From positions 1-64,000 of IMG/VR virus record IMGVR_UViG_3300019850_000208: a DNA stretch of 64,000 nt; one strand, 5' to 3'. Of this stretch, positions 57,486 through 64,000 are shown one piece after another (positions within the stretch are counted from its first letter, which is position 1; every line of letters starts with the position of its first letter). Position numbers and translations under genes: made by a program. The notes beneath the pieces are model-generated. The model was given only the letters and a program-made list of their open reading frames with translations, was not told where the DNA came from and did not search any database. Source of the DNA: a virus.

Positions 57486-59816
57486 TCAGTCTGTAGAGTG
57501 TCCTCCTTCGCACCATCTCGTATAGTAAGGAGTTAAATTGATTACTGAGATGTTGCCTCCATTTGAGTCCAGAGAGCCATCTCTTTCAATTCCTATCCAA
57601 AGCATGTCGCCAGTGCCGCCACTTCTTCTGGAAATCATGTCGCGTATATTAATTTGGATATTTACTGTAACTTGGGTCTCTGATAATGGGACATCGACTA
57701 TTTTTGTGATAGAAACTTCTGATGGAGCCGTTGCCGGGGCGGCAGAAGTGCTAGTATACACACCATCTCCGTCAGCTGTTTTTGCTATCTTGGCCACCCA
57801 TCTTACAGTTCCGCCCGCAGACGATGATATAAATCGTAAGCTTAAATTAATAGGACAGCTTGTATCTAAATCAAATGGCAGATTGGTTACAAATCCGACT
57901 TTGTCTAGTGCACCTTTAGAGAATGAATTTTCAATTCGTCCTACGCTCAAGTCATCAGACACATAAAGTTCTTGATTATCTGGACTGTTTTGACCAGCCG
58001 CCTCTGTGAGACCCCAATCCCAGGCTAATCTACCTACAGGCCTGGCATTTCCAAAATACTCTATCCAACCATCCCCATTTACTTTTGCTCTATTTGTATG
58101 TATTTTAATATATTGAATTGTGGCGCCGGTAGTAATAGCAGATACAACTCTGAATCTTAACCAGTATGTGCTGTTTCCAGTGCCAAGAGGGTTGTTTTTT
58201 TGCCAATTGTGATTTGATTCATAATTACTGAATCTTATATTCGATAGACCAGTAGTTTCAAAACTATGACCATCGGAAGGAAAATATGCCGGCTCTGCCT
58301 GAGTGACCATTTCATTGATGTTTGCCCAACTGCTTCCATTCCAGTATTCCCATATAGCGTATCCACCTCCATTGACTAAAGCGCTGGACACATCAGTATA
58401 AATTCCAAAAAATTTGGAGTAATCGGATGTTGTTGAATTGATTAAATCCCATGTAATATAGATTGCGTCATCAACATCGGTTCCCATTGTAAATGTTGAA
58501 CCGCTCGGGCTGGCAGCTATAATAGTCATATCAGTGAATGCGGCATTGTCGTAATTATATATCCTCATGCCTCTGACTGTCGGGAATCCTTCCCCTAGAC
58601 ATGTATCATATCCCTTTTCAGCTATCCCTACATTTAATGTCTTCGCAAAGTGATGTCCTGGATTGTCCTCTTGAAGACTAACAAAATCGACAGTTATGTT
58701 GCTCCAGTCGACTACACTAATTTTTCTCACATCAAGAGTGCTGCTTGTTAATGCGACAATTCCAGTACTGTCTTCTTGAAAGATATCATAAGTTGAAATA
58801 TTACCAGAAAATACATTGTCACCTTTAATTTCTCCATTTGTTCTCGCTCTAATTGTGTAAGTGGCAGTTTTCACACCAATATCGGCGCATGAAATGCTAC
58901 CTCCATTTTCAGCAAATAATCCGTTAGTTGTATTACTCATTATAATGGATTGACCAGATTGAATTACCACATTGGCTCCATCTGCGTGAAAAACAGATGT
59001 AATATTAGAAGTCATTGATGCTACAACATGCACAGTGGCCATAGCACCAGCTGTAACATATACCAAATTGGAAATTACATTTGCACCGGTGGTTGAACCC
59101 TCCAGTTCTGAACAGTTTACAGCCGCATATGCGTTGCTGACTATTATACCATTCTGGCAATTCTTAATTTTAATATCAACTATGTTAGCATATCCAGGAG
59201 TATTCATCAGAAACCCGGCCGCACCTGTTGCTCCTTCTAATGTAAAGTATCTCAAAGAAGAAGCATTAATTCCATTAATAAGATCTTGATTCGTATTAAG
59301 AGCTTTTATTGTATTGGCTATTGTTCCTCCAGAGCCTCTTAAACTAACATATGATTTTAAATTTACAGGATTGTCCTCTGTATATATTCCAGGGGATACT
59401 ATGATAGTATATGGATTTATAGAACTCGCATCGGTAATGGTTGATAAAGCATGTTTAATTGTGGCGTAAGGCCTGCTTACTGTGCCATTGCCGGTAATAT
59501 CGCTGCCCTCTATGGTAACATATACTATTTTTGGGAGGCTCGCTGCTAATGTTATATTGACCCATGTGGCGCCATCCCACACATACATATTACTCTCATT
59601 AGTATTCCAAAATATTTGGCCTTCTTGTGGCCCGGTTGGAGGCAATAAGTCTTTGGGCAGAATTATTTGACTGTTTGAGAAATCCATAGTGCCTGAAAAA
59701 TCAAATTCTGCATTTTCTAAATATTCAAGGGATATACCGTCGGTAGGATTTTCTGGTGGGGGCATATTGATGATACGACTTGCCCCCTGCAAATCTATAT
59801 TTCCTCGCCATTTCAT
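57486..59816 (-). CDS. Beta-helix tailspike/fibre, 776 aa
   Basis: N-terminus KWRGNIDLQGASRIINMPPPENPTDG.. is a classical phage fibre opening, with YVWDGATWVNI after it. From about residue 110 the pattern VTIEGSDITGNGTVSRPYATIKHAL and VSPGIYTEDNPVNLKSYVSLRGSGG marks a right-handed pectin-lyase-like beta-helix. This fold is common in depolymerases and tailspikes. The C-terminal half has a beta-sandwich (residues about 420-600) and a final module. It follows a leftward gap with no clear promoter. Confidence 0.82.
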   Translation of the reverse strand: MKWRGNIDLQGASRIINMPPPENPTDGISLEYLENAEFDFSGTMDFSNSQIILPKDLLPPTGPQEGQIFWNTNESNMYVWDGATWVNITLAASLPKIVYVTIEGSDITGNGTVSRPYATIKHALSTITDASSINPYTIIVSPGIYTEDNPVNLKSYVSLRGSGGTIANTIKALNTNQDLINGINASSLRYFTLEGATGAAGFLMNTPGYANIVDIKIKNCQNGIIVSNAYAAVNCSELEGSTTGANVISNLVYVTAGAMATVHVVASMTSNITSVFHADGANVVIQSGQSIIMSNTTNGLFAENGGSISCADIGVKTATYTIRARTNGEIKGDNVFSGNISTYDIFQEDSTGIVALTSSTLDVRKISVVDWSNITVDFVSLQEDNPGHHFAKTLNVGIAEKGYDTCLGEGFPTVRGMRIYNYDNAAFTDMTIIAASPSGSTFTMGTDVDDAIYITWDLINSTTSDYSKFFGIYTDVSSALVNGGGYAIWEYWNGSSWANINEMVTQAEPAYFPSDGHSFETTGLSNIRFSNYESNHNWQKNNPLGTGNSTYWLRFRVVSAITTGATIQYIKIHTNRAKVNGDGWIEYFGNARPVGRLAWDWGLTEAAGQNSPDNQELYVSDDLSVGRIENSFSKGALDKVGFVTNLPFDLDTSCPINLSLRFISSSAGGTVRWVAKIAKTADGDGVYTSTSAAPATAPSEVSITKIVDVPLSETQVTVNIQINIRDMISRRSGGTGDMLWIGIERDGSLDSNGGNISVINLTPYYTRWCEGGHSTD

Positions 59817-59966
59817 AGGGCTTTCTCCTGATCGTTAGTAGGAAGGCATTATTCGATCATATATTACGGCCGAAAGCCGCATTGCCTTGAAAATATCTTG
59901 TCGTTAAATATTAAAAAGATATTGTTTTTTGCCAAGATAAAGTTAGTATATAGAAGGAGCGAATGA

Positions 59967-60470
59967 GTGTCGACTTCAGGAGCTTTTGGATTTCGAGAGA
60001 ATGGAAAAGAATATTTCAACTATGTGAATTTTGATGCTAATCCAGGCGCATTCATTCCAAACATTAAGTTTTTGGTTTATGCTTTTGGATGGCCAAAGTT
60101 CAAACAAGAGATGCAAAAGGTTAAGTGCTATAGGTCGATTTGTTTTGTCGGTGCCATTATTGACTATATAGGTCAAGGTTCCGATCGAAAATTAAAACTG
60201 CATCTGCCTGAATTTTGGCGTCAATTAAGGCTTATAAAGCAGCGCAAACTCGGAGAATATTCGCCGCAATCAGACTATTGTAAATCATTGCCTGGGTCCT
60301 TGAAGAAAATGAAGCGTGAAATGGATTTGCAATATATCTATGCAATAAACAAGAATTCAATACGTTATAATGACGTTGTTTATGCTAGACAGGACAAGAC
60401 AGTCCCACTTGCTCCCGATGAAGAAATGAAAAAAACATGGATATTGGGAAGATTACTGGAGTTGGGTTAA
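59967..60470 (+). CDS. Hypothetical protein, 167 aa
   Basis: GTG start at 59967, following GAAGGAGC at 59953-59960; a nearby ATG would give a very short frame. The opening STSGAFGFRENGKEYFNYVNFDANPG resembles a phage hypothetical family with a GxYGFRKNGxDKxxYNHFDxYP start. The function is unknown. It is encoded on the opposite strand from its neighbours, in a gap of the leftward tail cluster. The 150-bp gap before it has no clear hairpin. Confidence 0.55.
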   Translation: MSTSGAFGFRENGKEYFNYVNFDANPGAFIPNIKFLVYAFGWPKFKQEMQKVKCYRSICFVGAIIDYIGQGSDRKLKLHLPEFWRQLRLIKQRKLGEYSPQSDYCKSLPGSLKKMKREMDLQYIYAINKNSIRYNDVVYARQDKTVPLAPDEEMKKTWILGRLLELG

Positions 60471-60498
60471 ATATCCGGCCAGCATTTGGTTACGAAAG

Positions 60499-60675
60499 TT
60501 ATTTTTTCTTGAATATTTTTTTTACAAAAGCAAATGCCTTTTTTATTCCTGCGATAATCTTATTGCCGAGTGTTACAAATTGCTGTGGATTAAGTTTTCC
60601 TGTTGCGAACAATACAGAAATAACACCGACAACAATGGCAATACCTATAATTTTCCAAATTAACCATGCAATCAT
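60499..60675 (-). CDS. Small membrane protein, 58 aa
   Basis: A 58-codon gene with a strong AGGAGAG site. Residues 3-22 are hydrophobic (IAWLIWKIIGIAIVVGVISV). The rest is an amphipathic helix ending in a Lys-rich tail (VKKIFKKK). It follows the 60689-61003 gene by 13 bp on the same strand. It could be a small holin or pore or a tail-tape partner; nothing more can be said. Confidence 0.6.
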   Translation of the reverse strand: MIAWLIWKIIGIAIVVGVISVLFATGKLNPQQFVTLGNKIIAGIKKAFAFVKKIFKKK

Positions 60676-60688
60676 AGTTTCTCTCCTT

Positions 60689-61003
60689 TTAAGCTACTAC
60701 AACAATTTTTCCATCAAACATTGAGCCACCAACTTGTCTAGCCCACACTCTTGCTGTTGCTCTGTCTAAATTACCGGAGTCAAAGAACACTCTTATTCTT
60801 TCAGGAAATATTTCATCAAAATCATTTGCGGCGTTTTCTTCATATAATCCAACCAAGGCATTAGTTGTGTGTAATACCAAGCTAACCTCATACACGAAAT
60901 CAATGTAGTAGAGACTGCCATTATCATGGATCCAATCGGAAGCTGTGAATGATAGTGTAGCTTTATTACCGCCTGTTAGTCTTTTTGTAAATGCTATATT
61001 CAT
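60689..61003 (-). CDS. Hypothetical tail-region protein, 104 aa
   Basis: Beta-rich and not charged, with NKATLSFTASDWIHDNG, and a FDEIFPERIRVFFDSGNLDRATARVW stretch. It overlaps the next gene by 4 bp (ATGA). Likely a minor structural protein; no named match. Confidence 0.5.
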   Translation of the reverse strand: MNIAFTKRLTGGNKATLSFTASDWIHDNGSLYYIDFVYEVSLVLHTTNALVGLYEENAANDFDEIFPERIRVFFDSGNLDRATARVWARQVGGSMFDGKIVVVA

Positions 61004-61401
61004 GGCGTCGCATACTCATTTTTCGAAGTTAGTGTTATTTTAACTGTAATATCTTCTGAACTCATATTTTTAATATATATTTTCCTAAATTTGAAATTAC
61101 TTAGCGCTAAATTAATTTCATTAGGAAATAATGGTATCTTATCATATTTATTCGGATTATGGAACTGTACATAAATTGGTTCCAGCCGATCAACAGATGA
61201 ATCTGTTCTTATATTGACATTTTCCCACATTATATTAGTATCAGCATACAAATTAGTAAATACATCATATAAAGATTGCGGGTGCACCGTGAATTCGTAG
61301 CTGTGATATACATTCCCAAATTCCACGCCCCTGACAACTGCGAATGGAACCTCTTTTTTGATAAATAAAACACCAGCATTATCATCAACCCATAAAATCA
61401 T
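61000..61401 (-). CDS. Hypothetical tail-region protein, 133 aa
   Basis: Beta-strand-rich protein with a KIYIKNMSSEDITVKITLTS end that resembles a structural repeat. Coupled to neighbours by TAATG and ATGA. Likely structural, no family recognised. Confidence 0.5.
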   Translation of the reverse strand: MILWVDDNAGVLFIKKEVPFAVVRGVEFGNVYHSYEFTVHPQSLYDVFTNLYADTNIMWENVNIRTDSSVDRLEPIYVQFHNPNKYDKIPLFPNEINLALSNFKFRKIYIKNMSSEDITVKITLTSKNEYATP

Positions 61402-62180
61402 TATACAATCCTTCTGCCTCCGTTAGCAAGATCATATTGTCTCCATAGTGTTGTTTTATCCTCTTTATATATATTAATTATATTTCCATCTTTTGTTACA
61501 TCATTTGCCAATAGTCTTTCTATTATCTGTACCCACTCCCCCATTGTACCTATCTGTAGGTGTCCAGACTTAAGAGCATTCCAAACAGAGTTTGCTACCT
61601 CATCATAATCAATAGCAGAATCTACTATTTGCTGGAATAAAGCGCCAAAGGAGCCGGAGTTATCATGTTCATCAACTTGTTCGTCATAGACCTGATCGGC
61701 AATTTCCTCTTTGCTGGCGGTTTTATTCTGTAAATAGCCCATAGTGCCAGGCGCATTATGGGTTGGCCCGGCCGCATCCCATACCTGTGTGCCCACAGAC
61801 GTAATGGCAATAGCGATGGCATCAATAGATCTTTGGATAATAACATTAACTGTATAATCTCCCAATGTCGGAACAGCTAAAGGCTCTGGCGGGTCTTCAT
61901 TAGAATATAAATTTCCTTGCAGCAGAAGCTCATGATCGGCTTCATAGGGACGAATTCTCCATCCACTTTTAAGAAAGTATTTAGAGCCGGAATATTTTCC
62001 TTCACCAATAGCATCGCCGCCAGTAGTTCGCCACGGAAATTCATATTTACGTAATTCCGAATCTGCCAGCCAGTCTTCTTTCATATCAGAGTAAAGATCT
62101 ACTTTGACATCTAAAGACGTGATCCCACTCTTTACTATAATAAGTTTATTCACCGGATCTATTGTTATTTTCGCTGCCAT
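61401..62180 (-). CDS. Structural protein of the tail region, 259 aa
   Basis: N-terminus AAKITIDPVNKLIIVKSGITSLDVKVDLYSDMKEDW.. has the DLYSxxKEDW pattern I know from phage minor structural proteins. EKYSGSKYFLKSGWRIRPYEADHELLLQG-type text follows. The C-terminus is helical, with a TLWRQYDLANGGRR ending. Overlaps the gene before it by 35 bp. A tail or baseplate role is inferred. Confidence 0.6.
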   Translation of the reverse strand: MAAKITIDPVNKLIIVKSGITSLDVKVDLYSDMKEDWLADSELRKYEFPWRTTGGDAIGEGKYSGSKYFLKSGWRIRPYEADHELLLQGNLYSNEDPPEPLAVPTLGDYTVNVIIQRSIDAIAIAITSVGTQVWDAAGPTHNAPGTMGYLQNKTASKEEIADQVYDEQVDEHDNSGSFGALFQQIVDSAIDYDEVANSVWNALKSGHLQIGTMGEWVQIIERLLANDVTKDGNIINIYKEDKTTLWRQYDLANGGRRIV

Positions 62181-62463
62181 TATTCTTCAGCTCCGTTGCT
62201 GGTAATGGTGATACATTTCTTTTCAGTTTTGCTTCCCATTGTTCCCATACACTAAAGTATCGTTCAACCACTACTAATGGTTGAGTAAGAGATACATCCC
62301 ATGATTTCGCGAATTCGCGCCAACCTCGGAACTCCTCCTGGTGTTCCATACACCTCTTGAGACCTCTGGGAGCACCTTTAGAACTAGTGCCATCATTAAT
62401 CTCGGTCTGAAATCTAAAACACCAATAGCGTACATCTCTCCTGGAAAGATCTGATAACACCAT
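62146..62463 (-). CDS. Hypothetical protein, 105 aa
   Basis: Not recognised. It is Arg/Trp/Glu-rich with a YFSVWEQWEAKLKRN helix and an Asn-rich end. It overlaps the next gene by 35 bp and follows the partial gene by 15 bp. A GGAGATAATA site precedes it. Confidence 0.5.
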   Translation of the reverse strand: MVLSDLSRRDVRYWCFRFQTEINDGTSSKGAPRGLKRCMEHQEEFRGWREFAKSWDVSLTQPLVVVERYFSVWEQWEAKLKRNVSPLPATELKNNGSENNNRSGE

Positions 62464-62478
62464 ATTATTATCTCCTTA

Positions 62479-63999
62479 TTATGCTGGGTTAGCATAGTTA
62501 CGTTCATCAGGCGCATTAACCGGGAATGTTAACCCAGTTGCTCTTGTGATCGTAAATTCTGCCTCAACCCACTCAGAACTACCTAAACCCATTGCGATGA
62601 CTACAACATCGGCATCGGTACCAGACGATCTGCCACCCTGCACATTTGTATCATAATCAAAGCTGAATGTAATGTTTTGCTGTGATACCTGGCCAGTAAT
62701 GTCAAGACTATCACCATCATCTACAATAATGGCATTAGTTGTATCATACTGATTACCATTAGCATTTTTAAAGAACATTGTGTAAACTGTATTAGCATTA
62801 GTTTCATTAACAAGATTAGATGAGAATACTAGAGTGCCAGCAGAAACAAATGGAAATGTTCTTTTTGTGCTTGTTGCAGGTACAGATTCAGTATCTAAGC
62901 CACCACCATCAGCTGTGATGTCAAAAAACTCAATTCTGTTCTGGTCGTTGACGTTAAAATCATCAACATAGACGCCAGGTTGAGTTTGTAGTGTGTCACC
63001 TAAGAAGCCTAATAATAATACAGCAACATTGCCATTGACAGTACCAAAGTTATCGCCATTGTCATTAGAGTTTATATTTGAATTTTTTCTGAGCTGCCTC
63101 TCAGCCCATTCGTAAATCTGTTCAGCTGTGGGGTTGGTGCCTGTACCGGTATTCGCATCAATTATTCTATTGAATGCATACCAATTAGTACCAATCTGTC
63201 GCTCGCCAGGATATCTCTCCCAATTAGCTGTTGGAGTTGTTGGCTCTTCACTGTTAGAATCTGTAAGAGATCTCCACCATCTACCGCCGTTTGTGACTAC
63301 ATCATCTGTGTCATAGGAACCAGCCGCCCAGCTTGTAAAACCGGAGCCATTAAGGAAATCAAGCGACATAGTCGTATAAGGTGTTGTAGTATCAATATCG
63401 TTGTCGGTATGAGTTACCTTAATGTCTGTAGCATTGGCAAGAGGCAATCTATACACAGCATAATCAAGAGCTGATAAATCCTGATCAACAAGAAGATTAG
63501 TTTCTGAATATAACTTAGCCTCTTCGCGAAGATATACTTTTAGGAAACCAGTGTAATCATTTGTGCCATCATAGATTCGAATTGCCTCATTGAGCTCGCC
63601 TGTTTTATCAAAATTAACAACGGATTGATCGAAACCAGTGATTTGCTGATAGTATGCTTGATCACTATTCGGATCATTCATATCACCCAATGATATAATG
63701 CCAGCATATTCGTCATCATTCAAGATCTCATGCCAGCCACCATCACGGATTAAATTTCTAGTTTGCTGATCGGCCCAGTCCCAGTTATTGATAACATCCA
63801 TTTTTGCCTCAGTAATTGCCTTGAGCGGAAACTTAAATTTGTTATAACTCGGATTAGATTGCCAGACTTCTTTCAAGAATGAATATATCGCTTGAAGGGT
63901 AACGCCTGAGGTTTTACCCGGGCTATTATCATCTAAGTTACCTGCTCCAAGTAGCTGAATTGTTTTTGCATTAGCATCAACAACAATCTCTGTAGCTAA
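62479..63999 (-). CDS. Structural protein, N-terminus outside the window
   Basis: The frame stays open to the right edge, with no stop in the last 124 bases, so the start lies beyond 64000 and the TTG at 63876 is not needed. About 506 residues are visible. IVVDANAKTIQLLGAGNL at the edge and IRDGGWHEIL, WRSLTDSNSEEPTTPTANWERYPG later are typical of large-phage virion structural proteins. WWRSL..WER is a fibre-like motif. The C-terminus ends in NAPDERNYANPA. Probably a tail or baseplate component. Confidence 0.7.
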   Translation of the reverse strand, partial: LATEIVVDANAKTIQLLGAGNLDDNSPGKTSGVTLQAIYSFLKEVWQSNPSYNKFKFPLKAITEAKMDVINNWDWADQQTRNLIRDGGWHEILNDDEYAGIISLGDMNDPNSDQAYYQQITGFDQSVVNFDKTGELNEAIRIYDGTNDYTGFLKVYLREEAKLYSETNLLVDQDLSALDYAVYRLPLANATDIKVTHTDNDIDTTTPYTTMSLDFLNGSGFTSWAAGSYDTDDVVTNGGRWWRSLTDSNSEEPTTPTANWERYPGERQIGTNWYAFNRIIDANTGTGTNPTAEQIYEWAERQLRKNSNINSNDNGDNFGTVNGNVAVLLLGFLGDTLQTQPGVYVDDFNVNDQNRIEFFDITADGGGLDTESVPATSTKRTFPFVSAGTLVFSSNLVNETNANTVYTMFFKNANGNQYDTTNAIIVDDGDSLDITGQVSQQNITFSFDYDTNVQGGRSSGTDADVVVIAMGLGSSEWVEAEFTITRATGLTFPVNAPDERNYANPA

Positions 64000-64000
64000 A

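Noticed and set aside
60437-60724. Rightward frame of 95 codons
   Set aside because: It overlaps the strong leftward small membrane gene at 60499-60675 and the end of 60689-61003. Its start lies inside another gene.
1-64000. tRNA genes, insertion sequences and integrase
   Set aside because: I read the gaps between genes for tRNA-like cloverleaf and CCA ends, and the proteins for transposase or integrase motifs, and saw none. A tRNA scan would settle this.

Overview
The window is a piece of the genome of a large tailed bacteriophage, almost certainly from an uncultivated phage. It holds a long run of tail-fibre, tail-collar and tailspike genes, a lysis cassette (holin-like proteins plus an M15 peptidase), a neck-like virion protein, a homing-type endonuclease and many short hypothetical genes with tight stop/start overlaps (ATGA, GTGA, TAATG). 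The code is standard (TAA, TAG and TGA all end genes). ATG dominates, GTG and TTG starts also occur, and many starts carry AGGAG-type ribosome binding sites. The DNA is AT-rich. The host cannot be named. Phage-encoded NeuB, a secreted protein with an outer-membrane-like C-terminus and the peptidoglycan enzymes fit a Gram-negative host, but this is inference.

Layout. 1-8265 is an accessory region: MORN-type repeat proteins, a small sulfotransferase, a radical SAM enzyme, an M23 peptidase next to a degenerate transglycosylase-like membrane protein, the RNA ligase RtcB and a SLOG-like protein. 8442-16171 runs rightward: a Pol-beta-type nucleotidyltransferase, a neck-like structural protein, a family of very small related proteins, a DUF6321-like basic protein, a secreted beta-rich protein and a first tail fibre. 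16251-28072 is a tightly packed rightward glycan locus: two DUF115/GT42-like proteins, a GT4, at least four GT2/GT27-type enzymes, a GT25, two methyltransferases (one fused to a ParB-like domain), a radical SAM enzyme, a sulfotransferase, APS kinase, an HxGH nucleotidyltransferase and NeuB. Inside it, 17884-21507 is a strikingly AT-rich island with a gene remnant and a 61-bp tandem duplication.

28095-30668 runs leftward and looks like the lysis region. 30748-63999 is the adhesion/tail region, nearly all leftward. It holds three tail-collar fibres, several other fibres, a 2901-residue fibre with an embedded beta-helix, a 776-residue beta-helix tailspike, small chaperone-like genes and a permuted papain-fold hydrolase. 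It is interrupted by two rightward genes: an endonuclease with ten 23-residue repeats (34515-36527) and a short hypothetical gene (59967-60470). The last gene runs off the right edge, and the first gene starts before the left edge.

How it may work together. The strongest candidate for a new system is the glycan locus. It encodes sulfate activation (possible APS synthesis, APS kinase) and sulfate transfer, together with sialic-acid-type synthesis and many glycosyltransferases. The phage may build a sulfated, sialic-acid-like glycan on its virion or on the host surface. The tail region shows mix-and-match modularity: a shared N-terminal peptide across fibres, a shared GDxRLV module that also occurs in the neck-like protein, and near-identical DNA blocks inside the giant fibre that could drive recombination.
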